From Deltaproteobacteria bacterium (GTDB lineage Bacteria; UBA10199; JACPAL01): a DNA stretch of 64,000 nucleotides. Positions 19,817 through 28,451 of the stretch are shown here, one piece after another; the first letter of the stretch is position 1; every line of letters begins with the position of its first letter. The notes beneath the pieces were generated by a model, which saw nothing but the letters and a program-made list of their open reading frames with translations, was not told the DNA's origin and searched no databases. The position numbers and the translations under genes are program-made. The DNA lies in contig JACPAL010000016.1 in the NCBI GenBank assembly GCA_016180855.1, positions 1 to 64,000 of the forward strand, in the 5' to 3' direction.

Positions 19817-20580
19817 ACTTTTTTTTCAACCACTACGCAATCAAGGTTTGGTACAGGGATTTTCTGGTCTGGTCCCGCTATTGGGGGATCAGTCTTTTGG
19901 GGGCGATCGGGGAACCGGTCCTCTATTTTACCGCGATCGGCTTCGGATTAGGGGCGTTCGTCGAGCAGATCGAAGGAATGTCTTACATCCAGTGGTTGGG
20001 ACCGGCCTTGATCTGTTCGGCCGTGATGGAGTCGGCCTCATTTGAAACAACCTATAGTTCATTTACCCGAATGGAGCGGCAAAAGACCTATCACTCAATC
20101 GCCTCCACACCGGTCAACCTGCAGGAGGTGATCGCCGGTGAGATCCTCTGGGCCGCCTCCAAGTCACTCCTGCCGGGTGGTATTATGTTTCTCGCGGTCA
20201 TCATCCTCGGACTCGTCAAGTCGTGGATGGCGCTTTTGATGATCCCTGTCCTCTTTGTTGAGGCGATTCTCTTCGCGAGTCTCGGAATGCTCGCCACCTC
20301 CTTTGCAAAAGATTATGACTACTTCACCTATTACTTTACCCTCTTCATCTCTCCGATGTTTCTCTTCTCCGGAACCTTTTTCCCCCTGACCAAACTACCG
20401 GCGTGGGTTCAGCAAGTTGCCTGGCTGCTCCCGCTGTCGCATCCTGTTAATATCGCACGACATCTCTTTTACGGCTACGGAGAGGGAAATTTTTTCTTGA
20501 ATCTGCTTTGGCTTGTCCTGCTCGCCTATTTTATCTCACATTGGGCTATTAAAAGGATGTTGAAGAGGTTGGTGGTATAA
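19813..20580 (+). CDS. ABC-2 type permease (NodJ-like)
   Basis: 255 residues with six hydrophobic segments and the ABC-2 signature near the C-terminal half (FLFSGTFFPLTKLPAWVQ and WLLPLSHPVNIARHL). The N-terminal region is WYRDFLVWSRYWG. It forms a two-gene export unit with the preceding ATPase. NodJ and drug-export permeases share this pattern, so the substrate cannot be assigned. Confidence 0.92.
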   Translation: MNFFFNHYAIKVWYRDFLVWSRYWGISLLGAIGEPVLYFTAIGFGLGAFVEQIEGMSYIQWLGPALICSAVMESASFETTYSSFTRMERQKTYHSIASTPVNLQEVIAGEILWAASKSLLPGGIMFLAVIILGLVKSWMALLMIPVLFVEAILFASLGMLATSFAKDYDYFTYYFTLFISPMFLFSGTFFPLTKLPAWVQQVAWLLPLSHPVNIARHLFYGYGEGNFFLNLLWLVLLAYFISHWAIKRMLKRLVV

Positions 20581-20587
20581 AAAACAA

Positions 20588-20617
20588 AACGGACCCGACT
20601 ATGCAGCCGGGCCCGTT
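20588..20617 (-). terminator. Intrinsic terminator of the small secreted protein gene
   Basis: On the minus strand AACGGGCCCGGCT pairs with AGTCGGGTCCGTT (13 bp with two G-T pairs, loop GCAT), followed by TTGTTTTTT. It serves the minus-strand gene; there is no T-run on the plus side for the ABC-2 operon. Confidence 0.85.
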
Positions 20618-20619
20618 CC

Positions 20620-20635
20620 TTGACTAGCTAGTCAA
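20620..20635. repeat. Perfect 16-bp palindrome between stop codon and terminator
   Basis: TTGACTAGCTAGTCAA is fully self-complementary with no loop. It abuts the stop codon of the small secreted protein. It could be a dimeric protein site or part of the 3' RNA structure. Confidence 0.7.
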
Positions 20636-20872
20636 CTAGTTTGCTGGCTTCGCAGCAGTCGCAGCGGTCGGGGCAGCTGGCTTCTCAGCAGAGGCCTTCA
20701 ACTCGGTGGCAACGCACTCATCGAGTTTGGCACCTGTGTTACCTGCCTTCGTGCACTTCTCCACAGCAGCCTTGCGGGCTGGGGTCTCCTCAACAGCCTT
20801 GGCAACCTCCTCAGCAACAACAACGGAGGAAAGGGCCATGACAGCCACGAGAATTCCAATAATCTTCTTCAT
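20636..20872 (-). CDS. Small secreted Ala/Lys-rich protein with two cysteines
   Basis: 78 residues: a signal peptide (MKKIIGILVAVMALSSVVVA, likely cut after AVVVA-type site) and a mature part of about 57 residues that is rich in Ala, Glu and Lys, with two cysteines (EKCTKAG, DECVATE) 12 residues apart that may form a disulfide. The tail KPAAPTAATAAKPAN is low-complexity. A very strong ribosome-binding site (GAGGAGGTGA) and own terminator suggest high expression. No family recognised. Confidence 0.75.
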   Translation of the reverse strand: MKKIIGILVAVMALSSVVVAEEVAKAVEETPARKAAVEKCTKAGNTGAKLDECVATELKASAEKPAAPTAATAAKPAN

Positions 20873-20966
20873 TATAATTCACCTCCTCTCTTCCTTGAAA
20901 AAGCGATGAGGCCCTTTAAATAATCCAAAAAGAAAGGTCAAGTCTCTCCCCTCCTCCTCTTTTCTC

Positions 20967-20994
20967 TTGAAAAATCGGGGGTCGGCTATATGAT
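20967..20994 (+). promoter_or_regulatory. Sigma-70 promoter of the PuuD-like gene
   Basis: TTGAAA (20967-20972), 16-base spacer, TATGAT (20989-20994). The leader to the ATG at 21054 contains a short inverted repeat acttaa/ttaagt (21019-21035) and ends with the purine-rich AAAGGGGG ribosome-binding site. Confidence 0.6.
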
Positions 20995-21053
20995 CCTTCG
21001 CAATCTTGTAGTTAACGTACTTAACTTTTTTAAGTTTCTTCAAAGGGGGTTTT

Positions 21054-21818
21054 ATGGAAGTCTCTGATGTCCTGCAGTCGTTGTTCCGCTGGATTCATGT
21101 GGTCGCCGGGGTGCTCTGGATCGGTCATCTCTATTTCTTCAACTTCGTCAACGGCCCTTTTGCCGGGACGATGGACGGGGAGACCAAAAAGAAGGTCGTT
21201 CCCCAACTGATGCCGCGGGCTCTTTTCTGGTTTCGGTGGGCAGCCGCCTACACCTGGGTCACAGGCGTTCTCATGCTGATGCTCGTCTTTTACCATGGCG
21301 GGGCACTTTTTGAGGATGCGGTTGGCGGTTGGGGATTTCCAGCGATCCTTATGCTGCTTGTCACCTTTTCAGGCCCTTTTCTTTACGATCTAATTTTAAA
21401 GCATCTCTGGGCAAAAAATACCAAGGTAGCAATTGGAGTTGGTTTTATACTCGTCAGCGGGATTGTCTGTCTCTACCATGAGTGGGCCGGTTTCGGTTAC
21501 CGTGGCTACAACATCCATCTCGGGACATTCCTCGGCACGATCATGGCGTATAACGTCTGGTTCAAGATCTGGCCGTTTCAGCAAAAGATTATCACTGCCG
21601 TTAAGAACGGTGAGGCACCCGATGCGGCGCTCGTTGCAGAAGCAGGAGTTCGTTCACGACAGAACACCTATTTCTCGGTCCCTCTGATCTGGACGATGCT
21701 GAACGCCCATACGGTCTGGGCCTCGAGTACCAAGCTGTATCTCTTTGCAATGATCATTGTGGGAGCCGTCGGGGTGCATCATCTGCTCAAGAAGGCAACT
21801 AAGGTTCAGGGATTCTAG
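21054..21818 (+). CDS. PuuD-type membrane protein (urate hydroxylase N-terminal domain)
   Basis: 254 residues and about seven hydrophobic segments. The start FRWIHVVAGVLWIGHLYFFNFVNG matches the membrane domain named urate oxidase N-terminal (PuuD). The cytochrome c domain that follows this region in full PuuD is absent. Whether it acts on urate is unknown; no other purine degradation gene is nearby. Its stop (21816-21818) is immediately followed by the stop of the convergent symporter gene. Confidence 0.75.
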   Translation: MEVSDVLQSLFRWIHVVAGVLWIGHLYFFNFVNGPFAGTMDGETKKKVVPQLMPRALFWFRWAAAYTWVTGVLMLMLVFYHGGALFEDAVGGWGFPAILMLLVTFSGPFLYDLILKHLWAKNTKVAIGVGFILVSGIVCLYHEWAGFGYRGYNIHLGTFLGTIMAYNVWFKIWPFQQKIITAVKNGEAPDAALVAEAGVRSRQNTYFSVPLIWTMLNAHTVWASSTKLYLFAMIIVGAVGVHHLLKKATKVQGF

Positions 21819-23123
21819 TTAAGCCTCTTGCCTCTTGAGCCACCTTGCATACGCCTGTTGCGGAAGGGCCGCCTTTTCACTCTTGGAGAGAAGCGTGGCG
21901 ATTACCAGATCCCCGCTCACATTGAGGCAGGTGCGACACATATCGAGCAGACGATCGACGCCCAGGATGATTCCGATCCCCTCCCCCGGTACACCGACCG
22001 TCTGAAGCACAATAACGATTAAAGGGATCGAACCGCCCGGGACACCGGCCGTCCCAACCCCTGCTAAAATCGACATCAGAACGACGGTAATCTGCTGTCC
22101 CAGTGTGAGATCAACGCCAAAAACTTGTGCCAAAAAAAGGATCGTCACCCCCTCAAAAAGGGCCGTTCCGTTCTGGTTCGCTGTAGAACCAACAGTGAGA
22201 ACAAAGGTTGCGAGTTTGCGCGGTAATTTGAGATTCCTCTCGGCCACCTCGAGTGTCACCGGCAACGTGGCATTACTGGAGGCCGTTGAAAAGGCGGTCA
22301 ACATCACTTCTTTGATATTGGAAAAAAACCAGCGGGGGGAAAGACCACCGAGAAGCCGAAGCAGCGTCGAATAAACAATAAACTGCTGAATGAGAAGCCC
22401 ACCAATCACAACAGCGACATACAAGGCGATATGTCCCAGGATCTCATGCCCAAAACGTCCCGTCATCGTATAAACAAGGCCGGCGACACCAAACGGGGCA
22501 AAATCCATGACAAGATCAATGAGTCGCATCGAGACATCCCGAACCCCTTCCAGAAACCGGCAGACCGGTTCCCGCACGCGTTCTTCCACCAGCATCAGCC
22601 CAACCCCAAAGAAGAGCGAAAAGACCATGAGGGCGAGCATCTCTCCTTCCAAGGCCTGGGTCGCCGCCGCAATCGGATTTTTGGGTATGAGGGAAAGGAT
22701 GATATCGATCGGGTCCTTTGACTTCTGCGCAAAGGTAACCGCTTGTTGGGCCGGCCCCTGGAATTCGGTCATCAGTCGAGCTTGGGTCGCCGAATCGAGT
22801 CCGTGCCCCGGTTGAATCCAATGGACGAGCGTAATCCCAAGGACAACGGAGATCGAGCTCGCAATGATCGTATAAAACAGCGTCTTGATTCCAACCCGTC
22901 CGAGGCTCTTCACCTCCCCCAGCTCGGCAATCCCCATGATGAGCGCCGAGACAACGAGCGGGACAACGAGCATGAAAATCAATCGGAGAAAAATCTGCCC
23001 GGCCGGATAGGCAGCATACTTGATAACCGTGGAAACAAGGTCAGCGGGGAGCCAGAGGTTGGAGGCGATACCAAGCAGTCCACCAATAACGAGACCGAGA
23101 AGGATCCGGGTATGACGAGGCAT
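21819..23123 (-). CDS. Dicarboxylate/amino acid:cation symporter (DAACS family)
   Basis: 434 residues, GltP/DctA-type. Conserved pieces include the serine-rich re-entrant loop STASSNATLPVTLE, VGSTANQNGTALFEGV, and GVGTAGVPGGSIPLI with the C-terminal GVDRLLDMCRTCLNVSGD. Eight membrane helices and two hairpins are expected. Substrate is probably glutamate, aspartate or a C4 acid taken up with Na+ or H+; the sequence alone does not decide. Confidence 0.93.
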   Translation of the reverse strand: MPRHTRILLGLVIGGLLGIASNLWLPADLVSTVIKYAAYPAGQIFLRLIFMLVVPLVVSALIMGIAELGEVKSLGRVGIKTLFYTIIASSISVVLGITLVHWIQPGHGLDSATQARLMTEFQGPAQQAVTFAQKSKDPIDIILSLIPKNPIAAATQALEGEMLALMVFSLFFGVGLMLVEERVREPVCRFLEGVRDVSMRLIDLVMDFAPFGVAGLVYTMTGRFGHEILGHIALYVAVVIGGLLIQQFIVYSTLLRLLGGLSPRWFFSNIKEVMLTAFSTASSNATLPVTLEVAERNLKLPRKLATFVLTVGSTANQNGTALFEGVTILFLAQVFGVDLTLGQQITVVLMSILAGVGTAGVPGGSIPLIVIVLQTVGVPGEGIGIILGVDRLLDMCRTCLNVSGDLVIATLLSKSEKAALPQQAYARWLKRQEA

Positions 23124-23349
23124 CGATTAGCGCTTATAGTAAGTCACCCGACACAAGGAAAGAAATATTTTAGTTGTCTAGAAAATGTTCCTTCGGCAAA
23201 AATTATTTGATTCTGATTATAAATCAAAGTGTTCCACGCGTGCCTGTCACCAAACAGCGGCCATTTTCATTCCTGATTGGTGCGCCGCAGGCGCATGACC
23301 GGTTGCTAAAAAAACCTCTTAAAAAACACTTGTTTTAAAGGAGGGACCG
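23124..23349. other. Intergenic stretch before the duplicated gene start
   Basis: No convincing gene. It holds the divergent control region for the symporter and a short inverted repeat tgcgcc/ggcgca near 23280. From 23301 it carries the left copy of a sequence that is repeated at 24682 in front of the acyltransferase gene. Confidence 0.5.
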
Positions 23350-23368
23350 ATGAGTTCACTTTCCCCAA
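23301..23368 (+). repeat. Left imperfect direct repeat: copy of the acyltransferase 5' end
   Basis: It starts GGTTGCTAAAAAA and ends with the ribosome-binding site, ATG and first codons of MSSLSP. It aligns to 24682-24738 apart from a gap of about 11 bases and a few substitutions. The two copies bracket the DUF4143 ATPase gene. Confidence 0.85.
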
Positions 23369-23436
23369 CTTTAGCGAGGGGCCAGGTCATTTTTACCCAC
23401 ACAGGTGATTTTGTCTTGACTATTTTTATTTATTAG
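23350..23436 (+). pseudogene. Orphaned 5' fragment of the acyltransferase gene
   Basis: ATG at 23350 begins a 28-codon frame whose first six residues (MSSLSP) equal the start of the acyltransferase at 24721, including the same ribosome-binding site spacing. It then diverges and stops at TAG 23434-23436. Best read as a leftover of the duplication rather than a working gene. Confidence 0.65.
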
Positions 23437-23443
23437 ATAAAAA
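23416..23443 (+). promoter_or_regulatory. Candidate promoter of the DUF4143 ATPase
   Basis: TTGACT (23416-23421) and TAAAAA (23438-23443), 16 bases apart, directly upstream of the GTG start in a very A+T-rich stretch. The match is moderate. Confidence 0.4.
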
Positions 23444-23450
23444 TATCATA

Positions 23451-24659
23451 GTGTTCCATCGGGCCCTAGAAGAGGTTTGCTTTGATCCACTTTTTGGACG
23501 GCAGATGAGATTTGTTGCTGGGCCTAGGCAAGTTGGCAAGACAACACTAGCCCGGTCTTTTTTGGAATCCAAAAAATCGGGGATATTTTACTATAATTGG
23601 GACCAACGCACCCTCCGCACCCATTTTAAGAAAGACCCACATTTTTTCCATTCAGATGTTCTGAAAGAGAAAAAGCAAGGAGAGACCTGGATCTGCTTTG
23701 ATGAAATTCACAAATATCCAAAATGGAAGAACATCTTGAAGGACCTCTTTGATTCGTTTGAAGATCGTTATCATTTCATTGTCACGGGTAGCGCCCGGCT
23801 AGACCTTTTTCGGAGGTCGGGTGACTCTCTTTCAGGTCGCTACTTTCTTTTTCGTCTCTTACCGATTTCCCTTTTTGAAATGGAAGGACGCCCACTGGAT
23901 CTGCCTGATACCGATGCCAAGACATTTATCGAGAAAAATATTCAAGATCGGGAACACGCTTCAGACTTAGAACAACTCCTTCAATTTGGTGGTTTCCCAG
24001 AGCCTTTGTTTAAAGCAAACGAGGTTTTTTCCTCTCATTGGCGCGAAGAGTATCTTGAGTCCCTTTTAAAAGAAGATCTTAGGGATCTTACAAAGATTCA
24101 TGAACTTGAGAATGTGGCAAGTTTTCTTTCCCTTTTGCCCGAACGTGTTGGTTCTCCTTTGTCGCTGAATGCCGTTCGAGAGAATCTGGAGGTGAGCTAC
24201 ACGGCAACAAAAAATTATCTTCAGGCGGCCTTTTTTACGTACATTCTCTTTCAAGTGCCTCCTTACACCCAAAAAATATCAAGAAGCTTAAAAAAAGAGA
24301 AAAAAATTTATTTTTTTGACTGGACAAATGTCACAGATCCGTCAAAGCGGTTTGAAAACTATGTAGCGGTAGAACTCAAAAATAGAGTGGATCTTTGGAC
24401 CTCAGCTACAAAATACAAGTTTGATCTCTTCTTTGTTCGAAGTCGTGATGGGAGAGAGACAGATTTTTTGGTGACTCGAGATGCCAAACCCTATTTTCTT
24501 GTTGAAGCAAAACTTTCATCGGATCAAATTGAATCTCACAATCGCCATCATGCAGTGGTTCTTGGAAATATCCCCCTTATCCAGCTAATTGCCAAACAGG
24601 GGGTTGTTAAGGCGGGGCGGGATAATACCTATCTTCTTTCCGCATCAAGATTTCTTTAA
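23451..24659 (+). CDS. AAA ATPase with DUF4143 C-terminus
   Basis: 402 residues, GTG start. Walker A GPRQVGKTTLARS (about 24-36), Walker B WICFDEIHKYPKW, sensor motif FIVTGSARLDLFRRSGDSLSGRY. The C-terminal DUF4143 part has a PD-(D/E)xK-like nuclease core (RETDFLVTRD and FLVEAKLSS). These ATPases are widespread and patchy; their function is mostly unknown. The gene is visibly more A+T-rich than its neighbours and is bracketed by copies of the next gene's 5' end, so it was probably inserted. Confidence 0.9.
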   Translation: MFHRALEEVCFDPLFGRQMRFVAGPRQVGKTTLARSFLESKKSGIFYYNWDQRTLRTHFKKDPHFFHSDVLKEKKQGETWICFDEIHKYPKWKNILKDLFDSFEDRYHFIVTGSARLDLFRRSGDSLSGRYFLFRLLPISLFEMEGRPLDLPDTDAKTFIEKNIQDREHASDLEQLLQFGGFPEPLFKANEVFSSHWREEYLESLLKEDLRDLTKIHELENVASFLSLLPERVGSPLSLNAVRENLEVSYTATKNYLQAAFFTYILFQVPPYTQKISRSLKKEKKIYFFDWTNVTDPSKRFENYVAVELKNRVDLWTSATKYKFDLFFVRSRDGRETDFLVTRDAKPYFLVEAKLSSDQIESHNRHHAVVLGNIPLIQLIAKQGVVKAGRDNTYLLSASRFL

Positions 24660-24681
24660 TATCGCCCCCCCTCCCCGCCAT

Positions 24682-24738
24682 GGTTGCTAAAAAACCCGTC
24701 TTGTTTTAGAGGAGGGGCCGATGAGTTCACTCTCCCCA
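24682..24738 (+). repeat. Right imperfect direct repeat at the acyltransferase start
   Basis: It covers GGTTGCTAAAAAA, the ribosome-binding site GAGGAGGGG and the first codons of the acyltransferase. Its partner is 23301-23368. Confidence 0.85.
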
Positions 24739-26463
24739 TGGCTTGTTCTCTTGATTTATCTCGTCCCGATCATCGGAACGATCAGCCAGATCTGGCGACG
24801 AATGGGGCAGATCTGGGTCTGGGATGCCCGATTCATCAACTGGAAGCGGCTCCACCCGTTGACCCAATACACAAACCTCCGTTCTCTGAACCATCTTGCG
24901 GGACGGATCGAGTACGCCACAGGCCACTTCCGCGACTATACGATCGGTCTCTATATGATGGGAACGGCCGTCTATGAGGCGACCCTCATGGTCTCCTGGG
25001 ACCCCTCCATTCGGGGGGACCTCTTCTTGAGCCTCTTCTACCACACAGTTTTTGCCCTCCTCTCCCTCTGGACCTACCGCCGACATGTCGCCATCGGCCT
25101 TCAAATGACCGAATTCATGAGGATCAACCCGCACGTACACCCCCAGGAGTTTTTTGACCATTATTATGAAAGGCTGGGGCCGGGGGCGATTCCGATCCCG
25201 ACCAGGGCGGAGAGAACAGTCGATCCGACCAATGTCTCCTACTTAACCGGTCGCCCTCAGAGACAGACCTATTGGACCTGGATTCATGGGGCGTATGACA
25301 CCGCCCTCTTTGCACGAAGTGCCTTCCGGGCCCTCGAGGTCTTGGGAAAGGAATATGGGAGGGAGGTGTTTGACGTCATGGCCTCACTCTGGGGTTCCCG
25401 GATGCTTCAACTCTTTCACGCCAAGATGACGGTTACGGGATCCGAAAAACTGAAGAGCCTTTCAGGGAAAATTATTCTCGTCTTCAATCATAAAACCTAC
25501 CTTGATTTTGTCTTCAATTTCTTTGCGTTGAGTTCTGCCCAGTTGGCCGACGGCCGTTCCCTTCGCCCTCGCTACATGGCGGCCAAGGATCATCTCGTCG
25601 ATAATGCCCTCGTTTACAACGGCTTTGGGATCGGAAAATTGGTAGAGAGCGTCGATATGGTCTTTGTCGATCGTCAGGGAAAGGGACAGCTCGCCGTCTC
25701 CGACGCCTCCGAAAAAATTGTTGGGAAGGAGATCGACCTCGCACTCTATCCGCAAGGAACACGCGCCCTCCCGAACTACGGATCGCTTGGGGAGCGCCTC
25801 GATGCGGGCTACTACACGACCGGTGGTCTCAATTCCCTTAAAAAAGAGCTCGGCCATCTTAAAAAAGGTTGTGCCTACCTTGCCGCGGATGCGGCGATTG
25901 CGCTGCGTGACAAAGGCGTTCCCCTGCATCTTGTTTTTATCGGTATCAACGGCGATGCCACGATACTCCCGAAAGGTTCCTTCAAGATCCAGACGGAAGG
26001 GGTTGTCGAGTGTCATGTCGGCGAGATTTTGACACTCACTTCGGACGACGTTCGGGAGGTTGAAAAATCAGGACAAAAATATCTGGAGTTGACCGGGCGG
26101 ATCCACCGGGAAATCAATCGCGGGCTCGTCAAGGCAACCGGAATCAACGAAACCCTGAAACGTCGTTTTCTGGAAGATTCAAGAAAAGATTCGATTGCCT
26201 CCAAGGAGCAACAATTGAAACTCCAGGGGCTTTTAAAACAGGCCGATCAGGAGGAAAACTTTCTTCCCTTTATTATTCTGGACCGAATTTTCACCCTTCC
26301 TTTCGTGGAGAGGGCCCCCTTCCTTAAAGAACTCGTCGCCCGCCTCACGGAGAGGGGAAATCTGACGGATCTCTCTGAACAGGTTACGGATCAGATGTTC
26401 CGGTACCGTGGAACGGAGCTCAAAAGAATTGTTCGGCAGGAACAGGCGAGGAGATCGGCATGA
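24721..26463 (+). CDS. PlsC-type acyltransferase fused to a long N-terminal membrane region
   Basis: 580 residues. An N-terminal hydrophobic region (1-130) precedes the acyltransferase core: NHKTYLD (the HxxxxD catalytic motif, near 259) and LYPQGTRALPN (the EGTR-like block, here PQGTR). It should transfer acyl groups to a glycerophosphate-like or other alcohol at the membrane. A helical C-terminal part of about 130 residues has no family I recognise. It overlaps the downstream epimerase gene by four bases, so the two are coupled. Confidence 0.82.
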   Translation: MSSLSPWLVLLIYLVPIIGTISQIWRRMGQIWVWDARFINWKRLHPLTQYTNLRSLNHLAGRIEYATGHFRDYTIGLYMMGTAVYEATLMVSWDPSIRGDLFLSLFYHTVFALLSLWTYRRHVAIGLQMTEFMRINPHVHPQEFFDHYYERLGPGAIPIPTRAERTVDPTNVSYLTGRPQRQTYWTWIHGAYDTALFARSAFRALEVLGKEYGREVFDVMASLWGSRMLQLFHAKMTVTGSEKLKSLSGKIILVFNHKTYLDFVFNFFALSSAQLADGRSLRPRYMAAKDHLVDNALVYNGFGIGKLVESVDMVFVDRQGKGQLAVSDASEKIVGKEIDLALYPQGTRALPNYGSLGERLDAGYYTTGGLNSLKKELGHLKKGCAYLAADAAIALRDKGVPLHLVFIGINGDATILPKGSFKIQTEGVVECHVGEILTLTSDDVREVEKSGQKYLELTGRIHREINRGLVKATGINETLKRRFLEDSRKDSIASKEQQLKLQGLLKQADQEENFLPFIILDRIFTLPFVERAPFLKELVARLTERGNLTDLSEQVTDQMFRYRGTELKRIVRQEQARRSA

Positions 26464-27443
26464 GGGTTCTTGTGACCGGAGCCAGCGGTTTTGTCGGCTC
26501 CCACGTTGTCCGCAAACTCCTGGAAAAGCGACACTCGGTTCGTATCCTGCGCCGCAAAAACTCTCCGACAAAACTCCTGGAGGGACTCCCTCTCGAATCG
26601 GTGTTGGGAGACGTAACGGATCTTGACTCGATTTTAACCGCCATCAAGGGGTGTGAGGCGGTATTCCACATTGCCGGACATATCTCCTACTGGAAGGGGG
26701 AGAGAGAGCTTCAAAACCGGATCAATATTGAGGGGACGCAAAACATCGTTCGGGCCTGCCTCAAAGAACGGGTTACCCGGCTCGTCCATACGAGTTCAAT
26801 CGCCGCAATCGGTTTTGGAGAAGAGGGTCAAGTCGTCGATGAAGCGCTCTCCTATAACTGGGGACCGTATCGGATCAATTACAACGACTCAAAATTTCTG
26901 GCGGAAGAGGAGGTCCGGAGCGGGATTGCCAGAGGCCTCGATGCCGTCATTGTCAATCCGGCCGTTGTCTTCGGGGCTGGTGATATTCATCTCCATGCCG
27001 GCGCCATGGTCTGCCAGATTGCTCGCGGAAAGATGCCATTTTATTTCGACGGCGGCTGTTGCACCTGCGATGTGGAGGATGTGGCCGATGGTCATGTTGA
27101 GGCGCTTGAGAAAGGGAGGAAGGGGGAACGTTATATCCTGGGGGGTGAAAATTTCAGATGGAGAGAGTTGTTTCGGCTCATTGCCGAAACCGTTCAGGGA
27201 TCTCCTCCAAAATGGAAAATTCCTCTTCCCCTGATGAAGACACTCGCCCTCCTGGAGGAGGGGTCTTCAAAACTGATGAAAAAACGCCCGCGCTACACGC
27301 CGGAGGCGGTGAGGGTTGCGAGCCTTCCCTGTTATTACTCTTCCAAGAAGGCAATCCGGGAACTGGGATACCAGGTCACCCCCTTTAAAAAAACAGTTCA
27401 AAAGACCTACGACTGGTATAAGGCAAACGGCTATCTCACATGA
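26460..27443 (+). CDS. Extended-SDR NAD(P)-dependent epimerase/dehydratase
   Basis: 327 residues. N-terminal GASGFVGSHVV dinucleotide motif, catalytic YNDSK (Tyr and Lys), HTSS upstream of it, and NPAVVFGAGD. It resembles the dihydroflavonol-reductase/HpnA-like group. Coupling with the acyltransferase suggests lipid or surface-glycolipid synthesis, which is inference. It overlaps pgeF by four bases. Confidence 0.88.
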   Translation: MRVLVTGASGFVGSHVVRKLLEKRHSVRILRRKNSPTKLLEGLPLESVLGDVTDLDSILTAIKGCEAVFHIAGHISYWKGERELQNRINIEGTQNIVRACLKERVTRLVHTSSIAAIGFGEEGQVVDEALSYNWGPYRINYNDSKFLAEEEVRSGIARGLDAVIVNPAVVFGAGDIHLHAGAMVCQIARGKMPFYFDGGCCTCDVEDVADGHVEALEKGRKGERYILGGENFRWRELFRLIAETVQGSPPKWKIPLPLMKTLALLEEGSSKLMKKRPRYTPEAVRVASLPCYYSSKKAIRELGYQVTPFKKTVQKTYDWYKANGYLT

Positions 27444-28090
27444 TTCAGTCACCGCTCCTTACCACATTCTCTTTCATTAATCATGCCTTTGGGACGTTGG
27501 CTGACGACAAGATCCCAAGCGATGTTGTCACGGTCAAACAGGTGCATGGAACCTACCTCTATTTTGTTGAGGAGGACCGCGAGATCGAAAAGCCGGGTTA
27601 TGACATCCTCATGACCGAGAAGAAAGGGACACGGATCGGCGTCAAAACCGCCGATTGCCTGCCAATCCTCATGGTGGAACCGAAAAAGAGAATTATTGTC
27701 GCGGCCCACGCCGGCTGGAGGGGAACGCTCGAGAAGATTGCCAGGACGGCCTGTGAAGAGATTACCAAGCGGGGTGGTTCCGTTGAAAATTTGTCTGTTG
27801 CCTTGGGCCCCTGTATCGGCGGGAGATGTTATGAAGTTGAAAAGGAGGTCGCCCTCCCGTTTCAAAAAAAATTCCCGAACCACCCCTCTTTTTTAACGCG
27901 AAAATCGGAGACGAAGTGGCTCCTGGATATCGGCCGGGCCAATCGTGACGAGTTCATTGCAGCAGGAGTCAAACCGGAAAAGATTGATCAGATTGATCTC
28001 TGCACCCACTGTCGTCCGGACCTGTTTCATTCCTACCGGCGTGAGGGAAAGACGGACAAGCGGATGGTGAATTTTATCGGCTTGTTGTAG
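27440..28090 (+). CDS. pgeF: Peptidoglycan editing factor / purine nucleoside phosphorylase family (PgeF, YfiH/LACC1)
   Basis: 216 residues. Metal-site residues are visible in HAGWRGTL, LGPCIGGRCYEV and CTHCRPDLFHSYRRE. Family members have been reported as multicopper-like oxidases, purine nucleosidases/phosphorylases and muropeptide editing enzymes, so the biochemical role here is open. Third gene of the acyltransferase operon; its 3' end overlaps the convergent gene by 17 bases. Confidence 0.9.
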   Translation: MIQSPLLTTFSFINHAFGTLADDKIPSDVVTVKQVHGTYLYFVEEDREIEKPGYDILMTEKKGTRIGVKTADCLPILMVEPKKRIIVAAHAGWRGTLEKIARTACEEITKRGGSVENLSVALGPCIGGRCYEVEKEVALPFQKKFPNHPSFLTRKSETKWLLDIGRANRDEFIAAGVKPEKIDQIDLCTHCRPDLFHSYRREGKTDKRMVNFIGLL

Positions 28091-28451
28091 TTAAAGAAGA
28101 TTCCCTTCGGATCCACGAACAGGCGATACTTCCAATAAAAAACAAAACAGTCCCCACCAAGAGTACCAAAAAGAGGACCCCCATCTTGGCACCACGAACG
28201 AGCGAAGAGTTTCCCCCGAAGCAGACGGAGCAGGCCCAGACCGATCTCTCACAAAAAAGAAGCGGGGCCAAAACAGTGATCATGGAGAGCGTCTTCATCT
28301 TTTTTAAGAAATAAAAACCGTACGGAATAAGCGCCACAAGCAGGAGAATGCCAAAAGAGGTCAGCAGAGTACTGAAATTTTGGACGATCAAAAAGAGTCC
28401 TAGTGCCGCTGAAATCGTAATAAAAGCGATATGAAATGATTTAAGGGACAT
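28074..28451 (-). CDS. Small membrane protein with CSVCFG motif, last gene of the cytochrome oxidase operon
   Basis: 125 residues with two N-terminal helices, a third hydrophobic stretch ending in ACSVCFGG (two cysteines, C-x2-C) and a last helix. The start overlaps the subunit IV stop. The C-x2-C next to a membrane helix and the operon position suggest a role in metal or redox handling for the oxidase, but this is inference; the family has no name I can give with confidence. Confidence 0.7.
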   Translation of the reverse strand: MSLKSFHIAFITISAALGLFLIVQNFSTLLTSFGILLLVALIPYGFYFLKKMKTLSMITVLAPLLFCERSVWACSVCFGGNSSLVRGAKMGVLFLVLLVGTVLFFIGSIACSWIRRESSLTTTSR

